Positions 27,901 through 36,363 of a stretch of 48,204 nt of DNA are shown piece after piece. The position numbers and the translations under genes are program-made. The notes under the pieces are model-generated. The model saw only the letters and a program-made list of their open reading frames with translations. It made no database searches and was not told the DNA's origin. This DNA comes from an uncultured Saprospiraceae bacterium (GTDB taxonomy: Bacteria; Bacteroidota; Bacteroidia; Chitinophagales; Saprospiraceae), in NCBI GenBank assembly GCA_938001865.1, contig CALLAW010000018.1:1-48204 (forward strand). The letters run 5' to 3'. Numbering within the stretch: the stretch's first letter is position 1; the number at the start of each line of letters is the position of its first letter.

Positions 27901-28141
27901 GGGTAAGTTGACAGCTAAGACAGAAGGAAGAAGATTACAGGATAGTGATGTCAAGACTGCATGTGCAGCTGCATGTAATACCAATGCTATTACATTTGGT
28001 GATATGAACAATAAGGGTGGTGATCTAAGTAAGAAACTTAAGTCACCTCTTAATTATGTAGCGTTAGAGGAGATCAATGTAAAGTCTTCTGTGACATATA
28101 CAATGAAAGTGAATAATAGAGATCTTACACTCGATTCTTAG
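24980..28141 (+). CDS. actB: Alternative complex III subunit B, molybdopterin-like/ferredoxin fusion
   Basis: 1053 residues. The N-terminal region has a Tat-like motif (NRRDFLKMLGFG) followed by a Cys (AAGC) that may be lipidated, implying export in folded form. Residues ~90-720 are a molybdopterin-oxidoreductase-like domain. The C-terminal ~270 residues form a ferredoxin domain with cysteine motifs CTGCGACTVAC, CQHCDNAPCENVCP, CVGTRYCANNCP and CSFCVQ...CAAAC, enough for four Fe-S clusters. ActB proteins of characterised complexes bind Fe-S clusters but no molybdenum cofactor. Works with ActA and ActC on the periplasmic face. Confidence 0.96.
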   Translation: MSSKMQNNQVWVGEKDLTNDQEFLGSIDREFKDDITTLEKAPELQGNRRDFLKMLGFGVTAATVAAGCDIPVKKALPYVTKPDSIVPGVATYYATTFVEGGDCEPILVKTREGRPIKIEGNDTLSKSGGTSSRAQASVLSLYNIKRYRQPQIKDGTQFANADWATIDKRVKDALRSGNKVRVITNTIISPTSKKALSSLSDNYSGVKVITYDPVSYAGILDANLADFGKRAIPTYHFDKAKVIVSFDADFLGSWLPNGDVSTDYISGRDVVNPSSAKMSRHFQVESHMSLTGSNADNRILVRPSQVGSAIAYVASKIVGGGSVSLPGPVKQKLDKVANQLRSAGSRGLVVSGSNNSAEQQLVNAINNAIGAYGSTVSIGNANLSRQGDEADLGALITELKSNSVDVVIFNQCNPLYDYADAATLADALSKVKTKVSIGYSVNETNAVCDIIAPVNHYLESWGDAQPTEGNTYLLQPTISKIFDTRQFEEIIMGWTGNTTTALDFLKTTWKNDKFANQSKYLSPTSYWESSLKAGGHVSDAGSGASYNGGGISSLISRITKPSQSDLEIKFFETSHMSNGQSADNPWLMEMPDPVARTSWGNYLAIPVSFDGVRTMEGLNGLKDGDLADVTVGDITYTVPVIQQFGMQPNTVGLALGYGRSQSSPVANDVGVNVNPSLPIVNGRAQYYTDNVSVSRKVGKEKNFSCVQYHHTYGVKGTDQATGETINADEAATVFVTYGAVQQGFQGSITDRSIIYNTNVKDLTDSIEHLKEKRGHAQHLNDQSMYPYEEYMDDLYTQGHHWGMHVDLNSCTGCGACTVACMAENNVPVVGKREVSRHHEMTWLRIDRYYYGDVENPNVVYQPMMCQHCDNAPCENVCPVNATNHSSEGLNQMTYNRCVGTRYCANNCPYKVRRFNWMDYTTADLFPANQPAMGLDTDIPFYGDDLTRMVLNPDVTVRVRGVIEKCSFCVQRLQEGKLTAKTEGRRLQDSDVKTACAAACNTNAITFGDMNNKGGDLSKKLKSPLNYVALEEINVKSSVTYTMKVNNRDLTLDS

Positions 28142-28200
28142 TAACGGGATAAGATCAATAAGAATATTAATAAGAATAAAGACAATATAAACTCAGAGAT

Positions 28201-30039
28201 ATGAGCTCATATGTAAGTCCAATACGAGAACCATTAATAACTGGTAGTAAGTCCTATCATGATATTACTGAGGATCTTGTATCACCAACAGAAAAAGTCC
28301 CTTCAGCATCTTGGGTTATAGGATTCGTCCTTGCGATCTCATCGTTAGCAGTTGGTTTGTTCTGTATCGCATGGACCATCTGGCATGGGATAGGGACATG
28401 GAACCTCAATAGGACTATCGGTTGGGGATGGGATATCACCAATTTTGTTTGGTGGATTGGTATCGGTCACGCAGGTACATTGATCTCAGCCATACTCTTG
28501 CTCTTTAGGCAAAAATGGAGAACGGGTGTAAACAGAGCAGCAGAGGCAATGACAATATTTGCCGTAATCTGTGCAGCATTATTCCCTGGAATACACGTAG
28601 GAAGAGCATGGGTAGTTTTTTACTTCTTCCCTTACCCTAATACAAGAGGTCCTCTTTGGCCAAACTTTAACTCTCCATTACTTTGGGATTTGTTTGCAAT
28701 ATCGACATACTTTACTGTATCCCTTCTGTTTTGGTATACGGGGTTAGTACCTGATTTTGCGACAGTAAGAGATAGAGCTAAAGGATTCAGAAAAAAAATC
28801 TATAACTTCTTATCTTTTGGATGGACAGGAGCAGCGAAGCACTGGCAGAGATGGGAGTATCTCTCATTAGTATTAGCAGGTGTAGCAACACCACTCGTAC
28901 TCTCAGTACACACTATTGTAAGTTTTGATTTCGCCACTTCGGTAATACCTGGATGGCACACAACTATCTTCCCACCATACTTCGTCGCTGGAGCAATTTT
29001 TTCTGGTTTTGCGATGGTATTAACTCTAATGATTGTTACACGGAAGATACTTAATCTACAAGATTATATCACGATAGCCCACATAGAGTCAATGAATAAG
29101 GTCATCCTTGCAACTGGAACTATTGTAGGTGTGGCTTATCTGACAGAGTTATTTATAGCATGGTACTCAGGATATGTCTATGAGCAATTTGCATTCTTCA
29201 ATCGTGCTCTTGGGCCATACTGGTGGTCTTACTTTGGGATGATGGCTTGTAATGTTATTACACCTCAATTCTTCTGGTTTAGAAAAATTAGAAGAAGTAT
29301 TTTCTGGACATTCTTATTATCAATAGTAGTTAATATCGGAATGTGGTTTGAGAGGTTTGTGATTATTGCAACTACTTTAGCGAGAGACTATTTGCCATCA
29401 TCATGGAGTTACTATTCACCTTCTTGGGTGGAGATGGGAATCTATCTAGGTACGTTTGGTTTGTTCTTTACTTTTTATTTACTATTTACAAGAGTGGCAC
29501 CAGTGGTCGCGATTGCAGAGGTTAAGAGTATACTCAAGTCATCAGGTGATCAGTACTCTGGAAAAGCAGAGCCTGGACATCATCATGCACATGTCACAGA
29601 AGATCCAAATTTTAAATCCTACCTCAATAAATCTTCATTTGACTATGCAAGAGATGATAAGGGTAACCTGAGTTATAGCCAATCAAGTCAACTGAGTACT
29701 CCGAGTTCTCAAGGAGTCAGCGATGAATCAAGTGGTATGACGACAGCTACATCAGTAGCTAGCTCGAGTGCTAATGTAACATCTACAGATGATCTCAAGA
29801 AAATTGAAGGAATAGGACCTAAGATTGCTGGAGCATTAAATGCCGCAGGTATCATGACATTTGTCCAATTATCTCAAACATCAACTGAAAGATTACAAGA
29901 GATATTAGATACTTCTGAAGGAAACTTTAAAGGAAATAATCCCGAATCTTGGGCAGTGCAAAGTGAGCTTGCAGCTAAAGGGAATTGGGATGAATTGAAA
30001 GATTTACAGGATAGATTAGATGGAGGCAAGTTTGCCTAA
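28201..30039 (+). CDS. actC: Alternative complex III subunit C (NrfD-like) with added C-terminal HhH-type domain
   Basis: 612 residues. Residues ~40-460 are the NrfD/PsrC-like quinol-oxidising membrane subunit with about ten hydrophobic segments (for example WVIGFVLAISSLAVGLF, IGIGHAGTLISAILLL). After ~465 comes an unusual tail: a polar Ser/Thr-rich linker of ~60 residues, then the 81-residue domain 530-610 (DDLKKIEGIGPKI ... LQDRLDGGK) seen on the three genes at 1-3.7 kb. Standard ActC ends soon after the last helix, so the tail is an addition. Linker and domain are in frame with no stop or frameshift. Which side of the membrane carries it cannot be decided here. Confidence 0.95.
   Translation: MSSYVSPIREPLITGSKSYHDITEDLVSPTEKVPSASWVIGFVLAISSLAVGLFCIAWTIWHGIGTWNLNRTIGWGWDITNFVWWIGIGHAGTLISAILLLFRQKWRTGVNRAAEAMTIFAVICAALFPGIHVGRAWVVFYFFPYPNTRGPLWPNFNSPLLWDLFAISTYFTVSLLFWYTGLVPDFATVRDRAKGFRKKIYNFLSFGWTGAAKHWQRWEYLSLVLAGVATPLVLSVHTIVSFDFATSVIPGWHTTIFPPYFVAGAIFSGFAMVLTLMIVTRKILNLQDYITIAHIESMNKVILATGTIVGVAYLTELFIAWYSGYVYEQFAFFNRALGPYWWSYFGMMACNVITPQFFWFRKIRRSIFWTFLLSIVVNIGMWFERFVIIATTLARDYLPSSWSYYSPSWVEMGIYLGTFGLFFTFYLLFTRVAPVVAIAEVKSILKSSGDQYSGKAEPGHHHAHVTEDPNFKSYLNKSSFDYARDDKGNLSYSQSSQLSTPSSQGVSDESSGMTTATSVASSSANVTSTDDLKKIEGIGPKIAGALNAAGIMTFVQLSQTSTERLQEILDTSEGNFKGNNPESWAVQSELAAKGNWDELKDLQDRLDGGKFA
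29788..30030 (+). other. 81-residue HhH-type domain on ActC
   Basis: Same length (243 bases) and same anchor residues as the domains at 980-1222, 1966-2208 and 3487-3729: an opening D-D-L-x-K-I-E-G-I-G-P, a central G-I-x-T-F, then S-W-x-x-Q-S-x-L-A-A and an ending L-D-G-G-K. In this copy the conserved GPRYQMH segment is replaced by EGNFKGN, so it is the most diverged. Confidence 0.85.
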
Positions 30040-30086
30040 AATCAATTTTATATTAATTAATTTAAGTAGCAATTACTAGTTTAATT

Positions 30087-30602
30087 ATGGGAGCACAAAG
30101 ATTAGTTTATGGACTTTATAACGATGAAGAGATACTTCTCGAAGCAGTTAAGAGTGCAAACGATAAGCATATAGAGATCTACGATGTCTATACACCATTC
30201 CCTGTCCACGGGCTTGATCCACTCTTAGGCTTAGCAGAATCAAGGTTGCACATCGCGGGATTTGTGTATGGTCTATTGGGGACATTGACAGCATTTCTAG
30301 GAATGTCTTGGATCTTTACTAAGGATTGGCCTATCATATTTGGTGGTAAACCATACTGGGCTGTTCCATCATTTATCCCAATAACATTTGAGCTGACAGT
30401 TCTCTTTGCCTCGATTGGTATGGTTGTCACTTTTTATATCATTAATGGTCTAGGACCTGGAGTTGAGAATAATTACCTAGACGATAGAATCACTGATGAC
30501 AAATTTTGTATAGCATTTGATAGCAATGATATAAGTAACTCTGATGCAGAGTCTTTTTTCAGGAGCACAGGAGCTAGCGAAGTACACGAAAAAGATCTAT
30601 AA
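30087..30602 (+). CDS. actD: Alternative complex III subunit D (DUF3341)
   Basis: 171 residues. Matches DUF3341: a short soluble N-terminus with DEEILLEAVK and DVYTPFPVHGLD, then two membrane segments (~55-75 and ~98-120) and a polar tail. In known complexes ActD is a peripheral membrane subunit on the cytoplasmic side with no cofactor. Position between actC and actE is canonical. Confidence 0.92.
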   Translation: MGAQRLVYGLYNDEEILLEAVKSANDKHIEIYDVYTPFPVHGLDPLLGLAESRLHIAGFVYGLLGTLTAFLGMSWIFTKDWPIIFGGKPYWAVPSFIPITFELTVLFASIGMVVTFYIINGLGPGVENNYLDDRITDDKFCIAFDSNDISNSDAESFFRSTGASEVHEKDL

Positions 30603-30625
30603 TTAAAAGAGTAGACTAAGTTATA

Positions 30626-31531
30626 ATGAAACACTTTATATCATATTATCACATTTGTTTGTTTTTCATAGTACTTACTGTGATTGCATGTCAATCACCA
30701 GGAGGAAATGTAACAGGCAGTGAATTCATGCCTGATATGGCACACTCTATTGCATACGAAGCAAATACTAATAGTTACTATTATAATAATACTTGGAGTT
30801 CCAAAGAAGACTATGAGAGATTTGCTCAGCCAAGATTACCAGTAACTGGTACTATCCCGCACGGCAATAAGACTGAAGTATATCCATATGGCAATACTGA
30901 AGAAGAAAGAACTAGAGCAATAGCAGAACTCGTTACAAACCCTTATCCAATCACAGATGCTGGACTAGCAAAAGGTAAAGACCTATACAACACGTTCTGT
31001 GGTATCTGTCATGGCGAAAAAGCTGGTGGTAATGGGTATCTCGTGAGAGATGGTGGTGCTTACCCAGTACAGCCAGCTAACTTCTTACTCGATGAGCATC
31101 TCAATGCTTCTAATGGTAGATACTACCATGCCATCATGCATGGTAAGAACTTGATGGGTGCATACAAGGATAAAATAAATGTAGAAGAGAGATGGCAAGT
31201 CATACACTACATCAGATCATTGCAAGCTAAAGAGAAAAAACTTGTATACAACCAGATGGAGAATACTCTGAATGCAAGTTTTGGTACTCCTGCTGGTGAG
31301 ATTGTGGCTGTAGAATCTCATAATCATACTGATGAATTAGACGCAGGTCATCATGGTAATCAGAGTCATGAGATGCATCATGACGGAGATCATCATGAAG
31401 GTGATCACTTAGGTGGACATGGAAGTAGTCAGCACAGTGATCATGGACAAGATAATCACGGACATGATAGTCATCACGGTGATGAGCATAAAGAGGGTCA
31501 CGATCATAATAATGATCACGGGCAACATTAA
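30626..31531 (+). CDS. actE: Alternative complex III subunit E, monohaem cytochrome c lipoprotein with His-rich tail
   Basis: 301 residues. Lipoprotein signal with lipobox Cys in VIACQSP. One haem site CGICH at about residue 125, followed by a class I cytochrome c fold with a likely axial Met in HGKNLMGAY. Residues ~231-301 are an extended tail very rich in His, Asp and Gly (for example HHDGDHHEGDHLGGHG), not needed for haem binding. ActE passes electrons from ActA to the terminal oxidase. The tail resembles metal-buffering His-rich sequences; that role is inference. Confidence 0.93.
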   Translation: MKHFISYYHICLFFIVLTVIACQSPGGNVTGSEFMPDMAHSIAYEANTNSYYYNNTWSSKEDYERFAQPRLPVTGTIPHGNKTEVYPYGNTEEERTRAIAELVTNPYPITDAGLAKGKDLYNTFCGICHGEKAGGNGYLVRDGGAYPVQPANFLLDEHLNASNGRYYHAIMHGKNLMGAYKDKINVEERWQVIHYIRSLQAKEKKLVYNQMENTLNASFGTPAGEIVAVESHNHTDELDAGHHGNQSHEMHHDGDHHEGDHLGGHGSSQHSDHGQDNHGHDSHHGDEHKEGHDHNNDHGQH

Positions 31532-31566
31532 AATTTGTAGATATTAACATCGATTATAATTCAGGA

Positions 31567-32919
31567 ATGGCACATTCAAACGATACACATGCAGTCGCAA
31601 TACCTCTAGTAAAGAATTTTACATTTACAGGTGGTATGCGTATTACACTCTTGGTAGGTATGGCGATAGGACTCTTGTCTCTAGGTCTCACTTACTTGGG
31701 AGATGATGGAACACACACGAGGTTTTGGTCTAACCTATTGCATAACTCAGTATTCTTTACGGGTATAGCATTGATGGCTGGGTTTTTTATGTGTGCAAGT
31801 ATTACTGCCTGGGCGGGATGGTACACTACATTTAAGAGAGTGTGGGAGTCAATGTCCCTCTTTCTCATCGTCGGTTTAGTATTTATGTTAATCATAGGAA
31901 TCGGTGTATGGCAAGGATGGAATCATCTCTATCATTGGGCTGATGCTGAGACTGTAGTTACCGATACTATTATTAATGGTAAGGCTGGTTTTCTAAATAG
32001 TGGTTGGTACATAGGTGGCACGATTATATTTGGAGGGTTATGGTATCTCATATTATCACGTATAAGAGGGCTCTCAATTGCAGAAGAGAAGAATGGTAAT
32101 GACGGTGATTACAATTATCATCAAAAAATTAGAGTTTGGGCCGTAGCATACCTACCGATTGCCGGATTTGGAAGTGCTGCACTTGTATGGTTATGGATCA
32201 TGTCAGTAGATGCTCATTGGTATAGTACACTCTTTGCTTGGTACTGTGGTGCAAGTTGGTTTGTAAGTATGATTAGTATGACATTGATGCTACTTATGTT
32301 CCTCAAAGGAAGAGGGTACTTTAGTAGTGTCACACCTGAGCATATTCATGATATAGGTAAGTTGATTTTCGCATTCAGTATCTTTTGGACATACTTATGG
32401 TTCTCGCAATATATGTTGATTTGGTACGCTAACGTGGGAGAGGAGACAATCTACTTTAAGCATAGGATGGATCATTATCCAGTTTTATTTTATGGCAATA
32501 TTGTTATCAACTTTTTGCTCCCTTTCTTTGTTCTAATGAGGAACTCAACTAAGAGAAAGTTTGGATCTGTAGGATTCATAGCATTTGTTGTATTTGTAGG
32601 TCACTGGTTAGATTTTTTCTTAATGATAAAACCTGGTGTATTACATACGGCACACGAATTAGGAGGTCATGGGGGGCACGGTGGTCATGCAGAATCAGCG
32701 TCTCATGGTAGTCATGGTGGCCATGAAGCAGCCGGTCACGCAGTAGAGCATGTGAGTAATTTTACATCTGGATTCACGTTACCAGGATTTTTAGAGATAG
32801 GTACATTTGTAGGGTTTTTGAGTCTTTTCTTATTTTTTGTTTTGTACAGCTTGTCTAGAGCTTCATTACAATCGGAGAATGATCCATACTACTACGAGAG
32901 TTTACAACATCACACTTAA
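31567..32919 (+). CDS. actF: Alternative complex III subunit F (NrfD-like membrane protein)
   Basis: 450 residues, about ten membrane segments, homologous to ActC but shorter. Contains a His/Gly-rich insertion (~364-398: HGGHGGHAESASHGSHGG) between late membrane segments. ActF has no cofactor; a proton-conducting role has been proposed for it and ActC. Ends with a short polar tail and no HhH domain, unlike ActC. Last act gene; coxB follows after 36 bases. Confidence 0.93.
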   Translation: MAHSNDTHAVAIPLVKNFTFTGGMRITLLVGMAIGLLSLGLTYLGDDGTHTRFWSNLLHNSVFFTGIALMAGFFMCASITAWAGWYTTFKRVWESMSLFLIVGLVFMLIIGIGVWQGWNHLYHWADAETVVTDTIINGKAGFLNSGWYIGGTIIFGGLWYLILSRIRGLSIAEEKNGNDGDYNYHQKIRVWAVAYLPIAGFGSAALVWLWIMSVDAHWYSTLFAWYCGASWFVSMISMTLMLLMFLKGRGYFSSVTPEHIHDIGKLIFAFSIFWTYLWFSQYMLIWYANVGEETIYFKHRMDHYPVLFYGNIVINFLLPFFVLMRNSTKRKFGSVGFIAFVVFVGHWLDFFLMIKPGVLHTAHELGGHGGHGGHAESASHGSHGGHEAAGHAVEHVSNFTSGFTLPGFLEIGTFVGFLSLFLFFVLYSLSRASLQSENDPYYYESLQHHT

Positions 32920-32955
32920 GCTAATATTCAATAATAGAAATAGACATAATTTAAT

Positions 32956-34455
32956 ATGTTAGGATTAATAATATTTGGAATCATTGCCATGATCGCTGTC
33001 ATTATTGTACAGCTGAGTAAGGTATCTGATTTGGCTTCGGCAATCAAAGGTGAAGAGACTTCTAAGCTGAGAGCAAATAACCGTACTGCGTTCTGGTTAG
33101 TCATCTTCATGGTTGTCTTTTTGGTATTTTGCGTAGTGAGTGCATTGTACTATAAGAATTCAATGTTGGGTTATGGACCACATGGCGCAGCGTCGTCACA
33201 CGGAGTCGAACTTGATGGAATATTTAATACCACCTTGATCATTACAGGAATCGTCTTTGTGATTACTCAAATCCTATTGTTTTGGTTTTCATATAAATAC
33301 AGAGAAGATAAAAACAGAAAGGCAACGTTTTTTGCCCACAGTACTCAATTAGAGTTGGTCTGGACTGGTATACCTGTGATCGTTATGACTTATCTGGTTG
33401 TCAAAGGACTTTTTGTATGGAATGCTACCATGGCTGATGTAAAGCCAGGTGAGAACGTAATCGATATAGAAGCTACGGGATACCAGTTTGCATGGGATAT
33501 CAGATATCCAGGAGCTGACGGCAAGATCGGTACCAAGAACTTTAGACTTATAGATCTTGCAACTAATCCGCTGGGTCAAGACTGGTCTGATCCCAAGAAC
33601 ATTGATGACTTTATGCCGACTGAAATTGTATTGCCTGTCAATCAAAAGGTAAGAGTCGGCATCAATTCAAAGGATGTGTTGCATAACTTCTATCTCCCTC
33701 ACTTTAGAGTGAAGATGGATGCAGTACCAGGACTACCGACATATTTTGTATTCACTCCTACGATGACTACAGATGATTACAGACAGAGACTAAAAGATTA
33801 CCCAGAATATCAAGTGCCTGCTGATGATACAGATCCAGAAGGACCTCAACGATGGGAGACATTTGATTACGAACTCGCATGTGCTGAACTCTGTGGTAAA
33901 GGACATTACAGTATGCGTAAAGTGGTGAGAATTGTTAGTCAAGAAGAGTATGATCTTTGGCTACAGCAACAATCCTCATATTATCTTACCAATATAAGGG
34001 GCACAGATGTTGATCCATTTAGAGATGATAAGTTACTTGGAATCGAAATCGAACAAAGAAAAGAAGAACTTACTACTCAATTTACAGAGCTTATGGAGAG
34101 TGATGTAGAGAGTGGTGTGATTAATTTGGAGAATGTATTTTTTGAAAGTGGATCATCAGCTCTTGATGATGTCTCACAGTACGAATTAGAAAATGTAGCT
34201 AATTTGCTTAAAAAGTATCCTAATGTAAACTTTGAGTTGTCTGGTCATACAGATAGCCAGGGTGATGAAAGTGCTAATCTTTCGTTATCCCAAAGTAGAG
34301 CAGACCAGGTTGCTTCTTTCTTAAGGGGATTAGGTACAAGCTCAGATAGAATGAAAGCGAAAGGTTATGGTGAATCTGCTCCTGTTGAGTCCAATGATAC
34401 AGCAGAAGGTAGACAAGCAAACCGTAGGACAGAATTGAAAATTATATCTAAGTAA
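32956..34455 (+). CDS. coxB: Cytochrome c oxidase subunit II with C-terminal OmpA domain
   Basis: 499 residues. Four hydrophobic segments in the first ~165 residues, two more than usual. The CuA domain follows, with LHNFYLPHFRVKMDAVPG supplying the first His and CAELCGKGHYSM giving the CxxxCxxxHxxM ligands. Residues ~388-499 are an OmpA C-terminal (peptidoglycan-binding) domain: VFFESGSSALDD, LSGHTDSQGD, LSLSQSRADQVASFL, KGYGESAPV and NRRTEL, including the Asp and Arg that bind diaminopimelate in this family. The CuA subunit would therefore be tethered to the cell wall. No frameshift or stop separates the modules. No cytochrome c domain is fused here, unlike classical caa3 subunit II. Confidence 0.95.
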   Translation: MLGLIIFGIIAMIAVIIVQLSKVSDLASAIKGEETSKLRANNRTAFWLVIFMVVFLVFCVVSALYYKNSMLGYGPHGAASSHGVELDGIFNTTLIITGIVFVITQILLFWFSYKYREDKNRKATFFAHSTQLELVWTGIPVIVMTYLVVKGLFVWNATMADVKPGENVIDIEATGYQFAWDIRYPGADGKIGTKNFRLIDLATNPLGQDWSDPKNIDDFMPTEIVLPVNQKVRVGINSKDVLHNFYLPHFRVKMDAVPGLPTYFVFTPTMTTDDYRQRLKDYPEYQVPADDTDPEGPQRWETFDYELACAELCGKGHYSMRKVVRIVSQEEYDLWLQQQSSYYLTNIRGTDVDPFRDDKLLGIEIEQRKEELTTQFTELMESDVESGVINLENVFFESGSSALDDVSQYELENVANLLKKYPNVNFELSGHTDSQGDESANLSLSQSRADQVASFLRGLGTSSDRMKAKGYGESAPVESNDTAEGRQANRRTELKIISK

Positions 34456-34474
34456 TTACAAAGACAATTTCGTT

Positions 34475-36322
34475 ATGGCAGAATTAATAACAACATATGA
34501 TACTGATGTGATCCTTGCTGACCAAGGATATGACGATCATTTCCACGAACACCATCATGGAGATAAGTATCAGACAGGTTTCATCCATCATTACATATTC
34601 TCGATGGATCATAAGATCATCGCAAGACAGTTTTTGATCACTGGTATATTCTGGGCGATCATTGGTGCTGCGATGTCAGTAATATTCAGATTGCAGCTTG
34701 GTTTTCCAGAGGAAAGCATGGCTTGGATCAAACCTCTTCTGGGTAAGTGGATCGTATTAGATGAAGCTGGAATAGGTACATTGGCACCGGAGTTTTACTA
34801 TGCCCTGGTAACAATGCATGGTACGATTCTCGTATTTTTTGTATTGACTGCAGGATTGAGTGGTACGTTTAGTAATCTCCTCATTCCATTGCAGATTGGA
34901 GCAAGAGATATGGCTTCGCCATTCCTCAATATGCTTTCTTATTGGTTCTTCTTTACTGCTGGTGTAATTATGTTTTACTCATTATTTTTGAGTACTGGTC
35001 CTTTTTCTGGGGGATGGACAGCTTATCCACCTTTAAGTGCATTGCCACAGGCCTCTACTGGGTCTGGGACAGGGATGACACTTTGGCTTGTGAGTTTAAC
35101 TCTCTTTGTGGTTTCTGTCTTACTTGGAGGTATCAATTATATTACAACAGTATTGAATCTCAGAACTCAAGGAATGACTATGTGGAGAATGCCTTTGACA
35201 ATATGGGCTTTCTTTGTTACTGCAATTCTAGGATTGCTCTCATTCCCAGTATTAGCTTCAGGATTTTTTATGCTTATCATGGATAGAAGTCTTGGTACGA
35301 GTTTCTTTTTGAGTGATATCTTTATAGAGGGGGCAGCGCTTGATAGAGTAGGAGGTACTCCGATACTTTATCAGCATTTGTTCTGGTTCTTGGGTCACCC
35401 TGAGGTATATATCATCATACTTCCAGCGATGGGTATTGCTTCAGAGGTACTCAGTGTACATGCACGTAAGCCTATATTTGGTTACAAAGCGATGGTATTG
35501 TCAATATTAGCAATTGGATTTTTATCATTCATCGTTTGGGCTCACCACATGTTCATGTCAGGAGTAAATCCTTTCATCTCTAATTTCTTTGTAATCTTTA
35601 CTTTGATCATAGCAGTACCATCTGCGGTAAAAGTATTTAACTGGATTACAACACTATGGGGTGGTAATATTAGACTAAACTCTGCGATGTTATTTGCGAT
35701 CGGATTTGTTTCGATGTTTATTTCAGGAGGATTGACAGGAATATTTTTAGGTAATTCAGCGATTGATATTCAGTTGCATGATACATACTTCGTAGTAGCT
35801 CACTTCCATATCGTGATGGGTATAGCAGCATTTTTTGGAATGTTTGCAGGTATCTATCACTGGTATCCTAAGATGTTTGGTAGATTCATGAGTGAGACGA
35901 TGGGTAAGATTCATTTCTGGGGGACATTAATTGGAGCATATGCGATATTCTGGCCGATGCACTACATTGGTATGGCAGGTGTACCGAGAAGGTATTATAG
36001 CTTCGATGGGTTTGATGCATTCAGACACTTTGGAGACCTGAATAAGTTCATAACTATCGCAGCAGCAATAGTCTTCATGTTACAATTACTCTTCGTGCTA
36101 AACTTCTTCTACAGCATCTGGAAAGGGAAGAAAATGACAAATAGGAATCCTTGGGAAGCAACTACACTAGAGTGGTCTACTCCTATAGAGGGAATTCACG
36201 GTAACTGGCCTGGAAAGATACCATCCGTGCATAGGTGGGCTTATGATTACAATAAGGATGAGAGAGAGTATGTACCTCAATATATCCCTATGGTAGAAGG
36301 CGAAGAAGCAGGGGACCATTAA
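34475..36322 (+). CDS. coxA: Cytochrome c oxidase subunit I
   Basis: 615 residues, about twelve membrane helices. Reduces oxygen at a haem-CuB centre and pumps protons. Signatures: LGHPEVYIIILP (CuB His and the Glu of A1-type oxidases), WAHHMFMSG (CuB His pair), SAVKVFNWI (K-channel Lys) and HDTYFVVAHFHIVMG (haem ligands). The N-terminus before the first helix is His-rich (HFHEHHHGDK). This is an A1-type enzyme. The haem supply gene ctaB follows directly. Confidence 0.98.
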   Translation: MAELITTYDTDVILADQGYDDHFHEHHHGDKYQTGFIHHYIFSMDHKIIARQFLITGIFWAIIGAAMSVIFRLQLGFPEESMAWIKPLLGKWIVLDEAGIGTLAPEFYYALVTMHGTILVFFVLTAGLSGTFSNLLIPLQIGARDMASPFLNMLSYWFFFTAGVIMFYSLFLSTGPFSGGWTAYPPLSALPQASTGSGTGMTLWLVSLTLFVVSVLLGGINYITTVLNLRTQGMTMWRMPLTIWAFFVTAILGLLSFPVLASGFFMLIMDRSLGTSFFLSDIFIEGAALDRVGGTPILYQHLFWFLGHPEVYIIILPAMGIASEVLSVHARKPIFGYKAMVLSILAIGFLSFIVWAHHMFMSGVNPFISNFFVIFTLIIAVPSAVKVFNWITTLWGGNIRLNSAMLFAIGFVSMFISGGLTGIFLGNSAIDIQLHDTYFVVAHFHIVMGIAAFFGMFAGIYHWYPKMFGRFMSETMGKIHFWGTLIGAYAIFWPMHYIGMAGVPRRYYSFDGFDAFRHFGDLNKFITIAAAIVFMLQLLFVLNFFYSIWKGKKMTNRNPWEATTLEWSTPIEGIHGNWPGKIPSVHRWAYDYNKDEREYVPQYIPMVEGEEAGDH

Positions 36323-36363
36323 CTTTAATTTATTAGGTTTATAATTATAATCAAGAATTAATC

